Shown piece after piece: positions 1-12,074 of a DNA stretch of 64,000 bases. The notes under the pieces are model-generated. The model was not told where the DNA came from, did no database searches, and was given only the letters and a program-made list of their open reading frames with translations. Made by a program: the position numbers and the translations under genes. How positions within the stretch are numbered: position 1 is the stretch's first letter; each line of letters opens with the position of its first letter. Origin of the DNA: Wolfiporia cocos (lineage: Eukaryota; Basidiomycota; Agaricomycetes; Polyporales; Phaeolaceae); assembly GCA_029448655.1 (NCBI GenBank), contig JACCLO010000009.1, positions 868,001 to 932,000 on the forward strand. Reading direction: 5' to 3'.

Positions 1-284
1 ATGCTGCATTTACAGCCCAGCCCTCCCAAATGGTAATGCTTAACTGGGGTGCATTCTCAAAGTGCCCTGTGTCATTTTTGTCGGGAATGGCTGTAATCTT
101 AGTGACTAAAACTCTTCTCAAGTCGATTATTTACGTCTTGTTGCAGAAACAAATGCACTCGCTCGATACAACGACATGGCTTGTTTGTTAACATCCGCCA
201 TACATTTCGCTGCTGTATGTCGTCCTGCGGAAGTTTGCAGTCGTATCATCGTACCTACACCCCTACTGATCCCCGACGCGATAT

Positions 285-2348
285 TCAATCGCTCGCCTCG
301 TACAGCGCGTATTGCCTGCCCTCCTGGCTCAACAATCTTTGAATAATCTTCATCGCCTCGAGTACCCGCTCCTCCTCCAATCGCTTGCCCACGACCTGCA
401 CGCCTACAGGCAGCCCATGCATCTTGTTCGCATCGTACATCCGGTAGTTGCTCGCTTCAATCGCATTGCGCGGCTTGAACCCGGAGCCAAGCGCATCACG
501 CTCCCGGTCAACATGCGTGATCGGCAGCACGCCCGCGGAGTAGTCCAGCTGAACAAACACGCGCGCCATGAACATCAGAGCACACACCAGCATGCAAATC
601 ATAAAAGCGACCGCACCAAGTTGAACAAGAACGTGTACCCGCACGCCTTCCACCCGTCCCGCATCCCGCCGTGTGGCACCGCGGGCAGCGCGTTCGGGAC
701 AGTGACCACGAAGTCGAGCGCCTGCTCGCTCACGTACTCGAACCAGCGCTCGCGGTACGCCTCGCGCTGCGCGACGAGCGCGAGGTACTCCGGCATCGTC
801 TTCTCGTACCAGCCCTCGACCAGTCCCGCGTAGACCGCGTCGCGCCGGATGTGCCGCAGGTACCACGCGTAGAACCGCTTCAGCAGGCGCGGGACGCGGA
901 ACATCGCAAGTGCCTGCTGCACGCCCGGGTCGTTCGACTCGAGTGGGCGGATGGGGCGCGTGCAGGTCTTGCCTGTGGGGACGAAGGGAAATGCGGGTGA
1001 GGTGAGTGCACGATGGGGATTAAGACGGACGCACCTCCGTCCGCAAGCAAGATCTGAGAGGCGAGCTTGAGCCCCTCGTACGGGCTTGGTGGGTCGCTGT
1101 ATATGGCCGTGAGGGTAACGGCCAGAACAAATGGCGGACGGTTACTGACATTGCGACAACCTCGTGTCCGTTGGCCTGTAGCACGGAGACGACTTCCTGC
1201 AGTGCGCGTCTACATGCGGGCGAAGGGGCCACGACGCCTGTGGAGATCGTCAGAGGCGCGTGCCTGGCCGATTAGAAATCGAGCGAACCGTCATCCCACA
1301 TCACGCCCCACTTGAGCGGTTTCGAGCCAAGCAGGTCGACCTCTCGCCATGGTATAGGCAAACACTGGTGCATGAATCAGGCCAAGTCGCGATATCGCAG
1401 CGTCACGTTGCCCATCTTACCGAGTGGTCGTAGTCCCATGGTCTCATAGACATTATGGCGCGCCAGAAGAATTCGAGGTCTTCCAATGTACGCGTCATCG
1501 GCGAGTACACGGCAGGAATGCCCTCCTGTCCGGGCATGCTTGTAGGATTCCCAGTCTTCAGGAACCGGTTCATGGAAGCTTTGATGGTGTATATCCCAGA
1601 CCAATGTCTAGCGGCCATAGCTAAGTCCTATATGCAGAAAAACATGGAGAACACTCACGCTGGAGCCCGCACCGAACCAGCGACGTCTGTGCCGATCCCA
1701 AGGCGAGAGCCACCATATGCAAGCAGCGCGGCCTCCCCGCCTGTAGATCCCCCGGGTGTGTATGGTTTATTGTGCGGATTCGTCGTCGTGCCCCAAACAT
1801 CATTGCTGCACTCGAGCGACAGCAGTGTTATCGGGACATTCGTCTTGACGAACGGCACCGCGCCCGCGTCGCGCAACAGCCTCACGAGCGCCGACTCCTT
1901 CTGGAGGGGCCTGGCTACCCACGCCGAGTAGCCGATGCACGAGTCGAAGCCCGAAATTGCCGCGGTGTCCTTCAGGCTGACGGGCACGCCCGCGAGCGGG
2001 CCCTGCACGTTGCACGTGCGCGCCCATTCCTCCGCCTTGGAGATCAGGACCTCGGTCAGACAGTTTGTCTCGGCGTGCGCCCTCAGCGCCTTCTTGCTGT
2101 ATGCGAAGAGAACATCGGACGCGCTGAGCGTGCCCGCCTGAACGCCCGCAACGACCTGGGACGCGGGCTGCGCGAGAATGGTCTTATCGGCGGCGGTCAG
2201 CGGCGCGTGGTAGGCGGCCGGGAGGCCCTCGATGCGCTCTCGTCGTTCCTGCTGCTTGTACGCGCTGAGGCAGTCGTTCAATACACAGTGGGAGTGTTTG
2301 GTGTTCGGGTGCTCACCAAGCGCGACGATGGGCGAGGTATGAGAACAT
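285..2348 (-). CDS. Amidase signature family hydrolase, copy 1 (acetamidase/FAAH-like)
   Basis: Predicted 556-aa amidase that would cleave C-N amide bonds, probably of small or fatty amides. Exons (5' to 3'): 2348-2317, 2264-1659, 1607-1421, 1364-1289, 1237-1150, 1096-1035, 972-617, 548-285; they sum to 1671 nt in frame. The Ser-cisSer-Lys triad expected of the family is visible as Lys109 (PVSLKD), Ser184 in GGSTGGE and Ser208 in AGSVRAP. The residue after the cis-Ser, usually Ser, is Thr185. No signal peptide is seen, so it is probably intracellular. The start was chosen because the 32-nt first exon (MFSYLAHRRA) is matched exactly in the second copy at 8.3-10.4 kb, which has the same total length and intron positions. 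The exact substrate cannot be read from the sequence. Confidence 0.9.
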
Positions 2349-4259
2349 GGTCAAGCTGGCCCGTGAGAGCACCAGAGGCGAGCATTACGCATACTAATGA
2401 TCCTGGGATCACTTGCAAGCGGCTCCTATAGCGAGAAGCACCCATGATCCACAGGTCGATAAGGACGTGCGTTTGAACCTTTGATTCAGTTGTAGTGAAA
2501 CGACCCATAAGATCTTGATATTCGAAAGCGCCTATTACCATTCGATCGAGGGCGCTCCTTGGCGCGATGCACCACATTCGTTTGTCCTGGTAACGTGGCG
2601 TTTTTGCGTCGCATGAGTCTGATATACCGCGTTTGATGAGCACAAGTATGCATGAAGTGCCGATAAGTATATAGCGCGCGAAGTCTCGGAGGCGGAAAAA
2701 CTCGTAATCACGTGTGCGCGTATTCTAAACGCCCGCCACAGTTTTGCGACTGTACGTTGAAACGTTGACCCTTCTGATCAGCACATCGACGGACCATTTT
2801 CCGCGCTGGAAAAAATAACTCGCCTCGTAAAGATTCTCAAAATAGCTATGATGATCAGGCTCAAGGTAACATCGAGGGATACGCAGAGGACCTCTCCGAG
2901 TTTGAGACGCACGTTCACACCGGACCCCACTACGCCACTGTTCAATGTCGCACTTGCTAGCTAGGTAAGCTGCTCGCGCAAAGATCGAGCTCGACGACAG
3001 TATTACCGCGTCATGATGCATGAAGGCTCATCGCCAACACGTGCGGATTTGGCCTCAACATCGAGCAAGCCAGTCTAATCAAGTCATCCCCAGTGAGTCG
3101 TGCATAAGGCAGTAGTGTCGGCGGTACGACGTCATACAAAACGATCCTCAAGGTGTATTCTGCGTCTGCTGCGTGCTCTATGCTGATGCGATTGGCATTC
3201 CCCACCCCATATAATCGCGATATACTCGCCCATCTTCTCCTGAGTGACGTCACTGCTCGCCGGACCGTCCACCTACAGGCTACGGCAATCTCGGATCCCT
3301 GTGGTAACAGTTCCTATCTCGAGGCTGTGCTTCCCTGGAGCACCCTCTAGCATACCGCGCCTCCTCCCAGGTGCCGCAGACCTCAAGTCTGACTGTCAGC
3401 AGCCTGCCCTGCTTGCGTATTCTGGAGGGAACTTCTCACCCGTGAGAGCTAGGCTCGGGGTAACTGTCGTATGGGAGTGCATGTGCCGTTATACCCGGAA
3501 GCGGGCGCGCGGAATCATTGTACCGATGACATTTCTATCGACGATCATTCGTAAGGTAGATTTCTGCATTCTGTTAACATCACTTCTTTGAGGCCCCTTG
3601 GCGCCAAAAATCCTTGGTCGATCGATTGCGGGATTGTCTCGCGAATACAGCGCACATGACAATGCCTGGATTTTACGTATCGCTTTGCTCGCCGTGCACC
3701 AGCATGATTGCAGCGAGTGCAAAGTCGATCTGAGTACAGCTCGTACGGACTGTCGCACAAGCTAATCCCGGAGTCCGAACCTAGAAGATGTTATTCGTCT
3801 TCGAAAACGAACCATCATGCACTATGCCCCACTTCGCTGCACGCCATCATCGATTCCACAACCCACAAACGATGACGGGATCCTCAGGCTTACGAAAACT
3901 CTCCGGTACAAACCTAGCCCGCTGCGTATTGGTGAGCGCCGCACCATGTCCGTTTCGAAGCATCGGCAATCACTTTGACATGATATCTTGTCATCCTGCA
4001 ATTCAGTCTCGAGACAGTAGCGCATCACGTTGATGCATTCGACGCACGGAGCGCGGGCAATGGTGTGAACCTCTACGCCACACTACGGAATGCTCAGGTC
4101 TCACGGGGCTGCTCTAGCATCCCCTGCGATGCACTGACATCATAGGATGAATTCTCCCCGGCCGATCGCGAGCAGGACGACGCTAGCTGTCTGGATCACG
4201 TACGCGTGCTGATATTTATACACTGCGTGTCTGGAAGTGCCTTGGACGTCTGTAGTACG
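2349..4259. other. Intergenic region, no gene recognised
   Basis: About 1.9 kb between the divergent amidase 1 and P450 genes. Only short open frames without recognisable protein similarity are present on either strand. It should hold the promoters of both genes; an AT-rich TATA-like stretch (tatttata, about 4213-4220) lies some 40 bp before the P450 start. Confidence 0.5.
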
Positions 4260-6486
4260 ATGTCGAGTTTCCAGACGTCTGGCCTGGCTGCGGCAGTCGC
4301 AGCACTGCTGTTTGCTGCGTTATGTCGAGGCTTATACCGTCATCTAAGTGCGCAGAGGAAACGCTTCCCGCCCGGCCCCAGGCCCCTGTCTTTCATAGGC
4401 AACTCCCACCAGATCCCCTCGACCTACATGCAGCGGCGATTCGCCGAGTGGAAGGCTGAATACGGTAGGAGCTCACATGCAAGCCTCGCGCACGCTCATG
4501 GCGCCCATGTCGCAGGGGACGTCGTCTACGCCCGCCTCTTCCAGAAGCCGGTCGTTATCTTGAACAGCGCGCAGGCTGCGCGGGACTTGATGGACAAGAA
4601 GAACGCTATCTACTCCGACAGGCCGCGGACCGTGCTGTATGACGAGATGTGTGTTACCAGCCGCAGCTCGGCATGTGGATGCTGATCGTATCAACGCCTA
4701 CAGCATGGGGTGGGACTCCGGTATGCTGTTCATGAAGTACGGCGACCGGTGGAAGAAGCACAGGAAATGGGCGCAGAATGCGTACAATGACAAGGCGGCG
4801 CTCATGTCCTATCGGCCGTTGCAGCGGCGCGAGGTGCACACGCTCCTTTCTGGACTTCTGGACGCTCCATACCAGTTTGAGGGCCACATCAAGCGGTGTG
4901 TCGATGTCTTGGGGCTAGGTTGGTGGGATGCTGTTGCTGACTCGCGTTTGTGTAGATATTTTGCCGCACTGGTGATGGAGACGGCGTATGGTCATACCAT
5001 CGCTTCAGTTGACGACTTTTATGTGCGCATGGCCGACGAAGCGGTCTCTGCAACGGGTTCAACAGGAGCGCCCGGTGCTTCTCTAATCGATATCTTCCCA
5101 TTCCGTGAGTCTCTCTCTGGTGGCTGGAATACGGAGTGTTCTCATACTTGCGACGTTCGTAGTGCGCTACGTTCCGCCGTGGTTGCCAGGTGCAGGCTTT
5201 ATGCGGCGCGCATATAAGATCAGACAACTGGTTAAAGCCACGAACCATATTCCATATGAGAATGTCAAGAATGCTATGGTAGTGTGGCTTGCTGCGATTA
5301 CTCTGATATCTTATTGATTGCGTCCCCACCTTGAATTGGAAGAATGAAGGAACAGCAAAACCTTGCTTGGTTTCATCGTTAGTGAGAGATGCCACTGCTG
5401 CAGGACTCTTAACAGCAGAGCACGAAGAGGATATCAAGGGAGCGGCTGGAATACTGTACGCAGGTGCGGATTTGTTACCGCCAGCCGTGGGGATGCTGAG
5501 GCCATTGCACGAGCAGCTGCTACAGATACCGTGAGTTGCTCCTGAACATGACTAGATGTACAGCTTATCATCGCCTGAATTAGTCTAGTGCCACGCTAGC
5601 GTCTTTCATTTTGGCTATGGTGATCTATCCTGATGTATTGAAGAAGGCCCAAGAAGAGATTGACCGCGTCGTGGGGCGTAGCCGTCTGCCTGACTTCGAG
5701 GACAGGGACTCACTTCCGTACCTTGAGTGTTTAGTAAAGGAGACTTATCGGTAACTATTTCCACGGATCAGTGCGATACGCTCGAGCTGACTGCGTTCCC
5801 GAAGCTGGAGCTGTCCTCTCCCTCTAGGTGCTTCCTCCACTGGTCTGCATGCGCTCACACGACGCGAGAGCTGATGATCCTAGGCATCGCCCACAGGGTA
5901 ATGGAGGAAGACCACTATCGTGGGTACTACATCCCCAAAGGGTCCACAATCATCCCGAACGTCTGGTAGGGCACTCGATGCCATGATCCGCCTAATACCA
6001 ATCGCCGTTTCGTCTTTCAAAGGTGCATGACGCAAGACCCTGCCGTCTACTCTGAGCCAGAGAGATTCCGCCCGGAGCGTTTCCAGGACCTGACGCAGGG
6101 CGAAGCTGAGCAAAAGGATCCGAACAGCTTCGTTTTTGGTTTTGGGCGACGGTAAGTCGCATGCTGAATTCATTTACAAACATCTGACTGCAAATGCAGG
6201 ATATGCCCTGGACGGCACTTCGCAGACGCGAGTATATGGCTGGCTATTGCTTGCACTGCCGCATTATTCGACATCCGCAAGGCACGCGGTGCAGATGGCC
6301 AAGAGATTACGTCTGCGCCTGATTTCAACACTGGATTTGTGAGGTGAGTATACGACTGCAAGATCACAATCTCAGGCTTCAAATTATAATCGTAGTCATC
6401 CAAAACGGTTTCCTTGCGAGATCAAGCCGCGCTCAGCGGGGACGAAAAAGTTGCTGTCGGAATATAGTTATCTCGTTCAGATCTAA
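4260..6486 (+). CDS. Cytochrome P450 monooxygenase
   Basis: Predicted 532-aa microsomal P450. Exons: 4260-4464, 4516-4648, 4704-4895, 4956-5104, 5163-5278, 5343-5463, 5517-5530 (14 nt), 5584-5750, 5828-5965, 6023-6151, 6200-6343, 6396-6486; the sum is divisible by three. An N-terminal membrane anchor (about residues 9-24) is followed by a proline-rich hinge (FPPGPRP). The I-helix appears as AAATDTSS, the K-helix ExxR as ETYR, then PERF, and the heme loop FGFGRRICPGR with the Cys near residue 457. The segment just after ETYR does not fit the family: the usual WxP..PLG stretch is replaced by about 20 unrelated residues although the frame stays open, so the copy may be damaged. The family resembles multigene P450s of wood-decay basidiomycetes; substrate unknown. 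Confidence 0.82.
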
Positions 6487-6849
6487 CACTAAGGCTAACG
6501 GTATGAAATATGACACAAATACGGCTCAATTATACATGACAAGATTCTGTGGTCTGACCTAAATATGTTCATTACACATGCGCGAGTACTGGATGTTAAT
6601 CAAATTCAACTTTGTTCCGTCTGCATTTCATCGTAATCTAGTTTACTGCGAACTCGATCTGTACATCCAATTGAAACCCCGTACATGATGGCCACAGGAT
6701 GGCCTAAGAGATGAGTCAAAAGTACGATACACGCTATGGATGATTTGATCCGTCTGTGGCGCTCTACATTGGCAGCACCATAGGGTGGTGGACTCCACCA
6801 TCACAACATAAAGGTCGTCCTTCGACCCGTCAACTAACTTAGGATCAAT

Positions 6850-7976
6850 CGATGACCAGCTACGGAAACCTAATCGCATTAGGCGATGAGCTCCCTATCG
6901 CGAGCAGTCCGGAGCATTCATCCATTTTACTCTCTGTGACTACCAGTACACCCAATGTAGAAGAGCTCTTCATGCGTAGGACGTCGCTACCTCTATTGTC
7001 AGGCATGATCCCTCTCAAGCTCTCGATGCCAAGGATCAAAGTGGACTTCATCCGGCAGCTGTCTTTGAACTTCAGGCGGCTGGAGAACCTTGCCATATAC
7101 GCCACCGGAGGAGGTCGAAGTTAATTGCTAGCGCATCACAGATGCACAAGGCAACAATTTTCTCCCCCTCGGGACTTCATGTATCACTGTATGGTGAGGT
7201 AGAAAAAATCCAGATGATTTTGCGCACCATCAATGCCCCGGTTGTGGCAGATATCATGACTTCGACGAGCGCCTGCCAACAGAATCGGCACCACCCCTCC
7301 CATTATTGTTTTGCAGTAGACTGATTGCCTCACTTATAAGGATACTTCTTCTCTGCGCCACTTCAGCTTCTTGTTAGATGGCACAGAAGATTCTCACAAT
7401 TGACACAATTTCAATCCATTGTGGGACCAATTACAACCGGATGCTGAAAGCAGAAAATTAAGAACCACTTCCTCACATCATTTGGGTGGACGTTCCGGGA
7501 CCTCTTCACAATTTTCTCCCCCTGGTCAGAGCCAGGATGCTTCCTTCTGTAGGACAAAAATGAAGCCATAGATTCCTGTTCAGATCCTGACGGTATTCGC
7601 TCAGCTGGAGAGTCTAGAGACGTTCATTCTGAGGATGGACGTGGGCACACTGGCTGATTCAGAGCTCGCCCGTTTGCCCGTTCGTCGCAGCCTGCGAGAG
7701 CTATATCTCAGCATTCGCCTAAGCTGCACAGTGATGCCATCCGTGTATTGGCTCGCCACATTGACGTAATGCAAACTCGGATCTAGGTTGAGAGCTCCCA
7801 AATTTCTCAGGAAAGCGGGTTATGAAGTAAACGATCTTGATGTGAAATGGCTTACGAGAGAGCTCACTCCTTCTAAAAAAAGCGTCATGCATGAAGGTCT
7901 TGTCGCATTTGCGCGAGATCTAGAGCAAGAGATCAAGGGCAAAGAAGACTCAAGCAGGGACGCAAACGAGAGATAG
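6850..7976 (+). pseudogene. Decayed F-box/LRR-like protein gene
   Basis: Fragments in different frames (6852-7124, 7142-7324, about 7590-7745) resemble the leucine-rich body of the large basidiomycete F-box protein families, with phrases such as RQLSLNFRRLENLAIYA, FSPSGLH, EKIQMILRTINAPV and QLESLETFILRMD in the expected order. In-frame stops and frame changes separate them, and no N-terminal F-box was found. I infer a dead copy. These families expand and decay rapidly in mushrooms, which fits. The call rests on sequence style, not on a database match. The 7800-7976 open frame (acidic, Lys/Glu-rich) may be its 3' end. Confidence 0.5.
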
Positions 7977-7979
7977 CAA

Positions 7980-8345
7980 ATGGGCTTCAGAATAACAGCA
8001 TAAACGAAGGCGATCGCAACGGAGATAAAAGGCATAGAGCAGTAGCCGGCAGAGACGAATCAGTCAAAAGAAACGCGATGACGAGGAAAGCGACCTTGAG
8101 GGCAGCAAGCATGAAGAAGAGAGGATGGGGGAAGCGAGGATGGCAGAAACGGCGATGAGAGCAAAAATGAGGAAGAGAACGGCGGCCAAGATCACTAATA
8201 ACACAGCGAGAAGCTCTCGAGTCGATGCATATTCAAAAGAGGATGGAAACATGGTTAGCACGCCGTCTGCAATCAATCTGGACATTTAGGAACCAGAGTG
8301 AGTCTAGTATCCAAAAAGTGCACCCTAAAAAGAGACACTGCACTT
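7980..8345. other. Intergenic, purine-rich stretch
   Basis: The plus strand between the F-box relic and amidase 2 is strongly biased to G and A (about 8060-8240), with imperfect GAGGA/GAAGA runs. No gene is visible. Confidence 0.4.
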
Positions 8346-10376
8346 TTAATCTTCCTCGAATAGTTCGTAGGCTTTGCCGTCCTCTTGAAGGAGATTTTTG
8401 ACGATCTTCATGCCTTCGAGCACCTTTTCTTCCTGAAGACGCCGACCAACAATCTGGACTCCGACTGGAAGTCCGTGCATTTTCTCCGCATCGTACGAGC
8501 GATATGCTCCTCTCTCAATCGCGTTTCGAGGCTTGAAAGACTCAAGTGTGTCTCGGGTTTGGTCGACGTGAGTCACAGGGAGAACACCGGCAGAATAGTC
8601 AAGCTGCGACGATTTACATCAGCGTACATTCGCGTGACTCTCGAGCTACATACAAGGTTCCACAGGAATGTGTAGCCACATGCCTTCCATCCTTCGCGCA
8701 TTCCGCCGTGCGGAACAGCAGGCAGAGCGTTTGGAACAGTGAGGATGAAGTCCAAACCCTGGTCTCTAACGAACTCGAACCACCGTTCGCGGTACGCCTC
8801 ACGCTGCGCCACCAGAGCTAAGTATTCTGGCATGGTCTTTGCATACCAATTCTCAACGAGCTGCGCATAGAGCTCGTCGCGGCGGATATGTCGCAGATAC
8901 CAGGCGTAGAGCCGCTTATAGAGGCGCGGTGCGCGGAACATGCTTATAGCTTCCTTGACGCCGGGGTCGTTGAACTCGCCTGTGCGCATGGGTTTGATAA
9001 GACATTGAGCTGTGGCCAAGCTGTGAGACTTCCTCCTGCACGAATGCGCTCACACCAACGGCGTACCTCCGTCTGCGTACATCAGCTGGCCAGCAAGCTT
9101 GAGTCCTTCGAAAGGGCTTGGCGGCTCACTAGATATTTGGTGAGACAAGCATGAGTAGTAAGATGTTGACATACATCGGAACCACTTCATGACCGTGGGC
9201 TTCCAAAGTGGATGCTACCTCGTGCAATGCTCGACGGCAAGCTGGCGAAGGCGTAACCACACCTAAAAGGCTTCAGAATGCAGAGCATTGAGACCGCATG
9301 CAATATCGAACCATCATCCCACATCACTCCCCATCGCACTGGTCTATTCAGCGATGACAGCTTTACTTCGCGCCATGGGACCGGGACTACCTGAAGTCGC
9401 AACATTGGTTGGCCGTAGAGCGACCTCAGTCATAACTCTCACCGACGGATCATATTCCCAGGGCTTCATACTCATGACTGCACGCCAGAAAGTCTCAAGA
9501 TCTTCCAGCGTCCTTGACATGGGAGAGAAAGCAAGAGGTATGCCTTCTTCGCCGGGAAGACTAGTGGATGTATTTCCTGCTTTCAGGAACCTCGTAGATG
9601 ATGCTTTGATAGCATAGGTCCCTGAATAATGCCTAAAAGCGTCACTTCAGTACAGTGATCCAAGTACAGTCGTTCATACTAACGATGGAGCACGCACTGA
9701 ACCTGCTCCGTCTGAGCCAACACCGATGCGGGAACCGCCGTATGCGAGCAAAGCAGCTTCACCACCGCTTGACCCTCCAGGAACAAAGTCCTTGTGATGT
9801 GGGTTCGTTGTAACGCCGAACACGTCGTTGGCGCACTCGAATGTCATCATCGTTACAGGTACATTTGTCTTCACGAACGGTATGGCTCCTGCATCGAGTA
9901 GCAGCTTTACGACCGCTCCACTATTGCGCATAGGGCGGCCTACCCAGGCCGAGTAGCCAATCGTAGCGTCGAACCCCTCGACGGATATTTCATCTTTCAG
10001 GCTGACTGGCATCCCGGCAAGTGGACCCTTAAGATTGCATGCCTCTGCCCAATTCTCCGCTTTGGGGATGAGAATCTCAGTCAAGCAGTTGGTAGCTCCC
10101 TGCGCCTTCAGTGCCTTCTTTGCATATGCGACAAGCACAACAGTGGGGTCAAGAGACCCAGATTGCACGGCCGCGACGATTTCTGCCACAGGTTTTGCAA
10201 GTATCTCCTTATCAGTTGCGGTCAACGGCGCATGATAAATATCAGGAAGACTCTGTATGCGGTCTTGGCGTTCTTGTAGCTTGACGTAGCTACCAAGGTT
10301 GAGCTCGAGTAGTTATGTGCAAGAGACGAGTAAGGTAAGCTCACCAAGCGTGACGATGAGCTAGATACGAGAACAT
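8346..10376 (-). CDS. Amidase signature family hydrolase, copy 2
   Basis: Paralogue of the amidase at 285-2348, also exactly 556 aa. Exons: 10376-10345, 10289-9684, 9632-9443, 9390-9312, 9262-9175, 9128-9067, 9009-8654, 8603-8346; total 1671 nt. All seven intron positions match copy 1, and five of the eight exons have identical lengths. Triad residues are Lys109 (PVSLKD), Ser184 (GGSSGGE, with the usual second Ser) and Ser208 (AGSVRAPS). No lesion is seen in either copy. The 32-nt first exon (MFSYLAHRHA) is supported by the match to copy 1. The two genes lie in the same orientation with a P450 and an F-box relic between them, consistent with an older segmental duplication. Role: amide hydrolysis; substrate unresolved. 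Confidence 0.9.
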
Positions 10377-12074
10377 AGTTGACAGAAGCGCTTTGAAATA
10401 CGGGAGTAAGATACTAATCCCTTTTATGAGGCGAATACGAGAAGCTGTAGAGTAAGTTCCCATGTCAAGGCCGCTTCAAATAGATACGATAACGAGAAGT
10501 CGGTCATGAGAATACATCACGAAGATTCGGCGGTCCTCCATTGGTGCTGCAAGTAGATTTCCTAGCGGTACTGTAAGTCACCGAATAAAATTCACAAGGA
10601 ACCAACCTGCTCGCGTGCACTGGCCCCATATGTCCTGAATTCTTTGATTCAGAGCTCGGCGCTCAAGCGCACGACGCTCATGGCCAGTAGTTTAAATTAG
10701 GATACTGCGCAAATAGTCAGGTGCGATAACCGCTGACATTGGAATAGACAACGTGGGCTGCCGGTGTTCAACTTTGCGTCTTACCAGAAGTGATAGTTCC
10801 ACTTTTGGGTGTGATTTACATAGATAGAACTTGGTGAGTCTGATGTTAAGTCAAATATAAGGAAGTAATTACGTGTACTCGGGAAGCGCTGTCTGCGCCG
10901 CGGCTCGCCACGGACCTTGAAGCTAAGCTTGAAGCTTGAAGCGTTGGAAGCAACTACTTGCTTAGGTTACATCACACGATATGGGACATGTACATGTAAA
11001 CATGAATTATACAAAGTCATAACTGTATGTGCCATCAACCACATTGCAGCTCACTAGCTCACTCTAGTTCAGATTTCGTTGTGAGTAGATTATTTCAAGT
11101 TGAAGGACATGACGGCATGCCATCATCCATGATGCAGGCCAATGAATGCTTCGAACAAGTGGGTGGTTGTAAATGACAGATATCGAGCTTACTTCATCAA
11201 AAGAGTAGGATCATTTTACGGGAGTCAGCGGTGAGAATATGGCATCCTTACAATGAGCCATCCCGGTAAGAGCTGCAACATCCATTAACAGACATCCTGA
11301 TTGTTTAAGATCTGTTTTACTGCAAACAAAATTCCACAAGGTACACAACAGCGTACACAGCAGCGTACACAGCAGCAATGTGCTTGAGTCATACCGTTAC
11401 TCATTTATGGAAATAGTATTGATGAGCACAGAGATGTGATCAAGATCAGAAGACGTTCGCGGCACCCGACGGCTTGTAAGCATATATGCCAGTGCAGAAA
11501 AGTCAGTGACGCCACGCAAATCGCCACCGACGCAGCTGCAGCGTTGGGTCCGTTAAATATTATAATGTATTCTCACGTTACCTGAGTGCGGTGCGGGGGT
11601 AGACTACTATCGCTGACAGTGACCACTGTGACGGCTCGTTACTAGTACGCTTCCGGATTCCTCGTACAAGATTATCGATTAGATTTGCGCAACAGCTACT
11701 AGCTATAGGCGATTTGTGTGTGCATGTAGTCCGGCGAAGTATCATTGAGCAGTCGCCGATTATATTTCGTTCGTTACGACTTATTCTACACCTCATTGTT
11801 ATGTATATATTATCACTGATTGTCCGTAATGAATGTCCAATGTCATAGTCCGTGATGATGACCAATGTCCATAATGAGCTCCACGTCGATGTCCGTTATA
11901 AAAGGCAGAGTCCATGTCTCTAGTCCGCATAGCAATATCCAAAGTGTACGTAAAATGTAGATGGTGGTATATTGGATCAACTGACCCTTTTGATAATGTG
12001 TTTTTAGCCGCATATGTGCGACAGGGACACAGGCCATGCCTACAGCGTCCACGCACTGGCTGCATTGTGCAGGA
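10377..12074. other. 1.7-kb region without a recognised gene
   Basis: Both strands contain only short open frames without recognisable protein features. It holds a short tandem repeat at 11341-11377 and, at about 11810-11940, loosely repeated phrases built on ATGTCC and TAGTCC with a TATAAAA at about 11899. It may carry the promoter of amidase 2 and the 3' end of the kinase at 12075-13484. Confidence 0.45.
11341..11377. repeat. Short tandem repeat, about 12-bp unit
   Basis: The unit GTACACAGCAGC (first copy slightly changed) occurs about three times head to tail. Confidence 0.7.
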
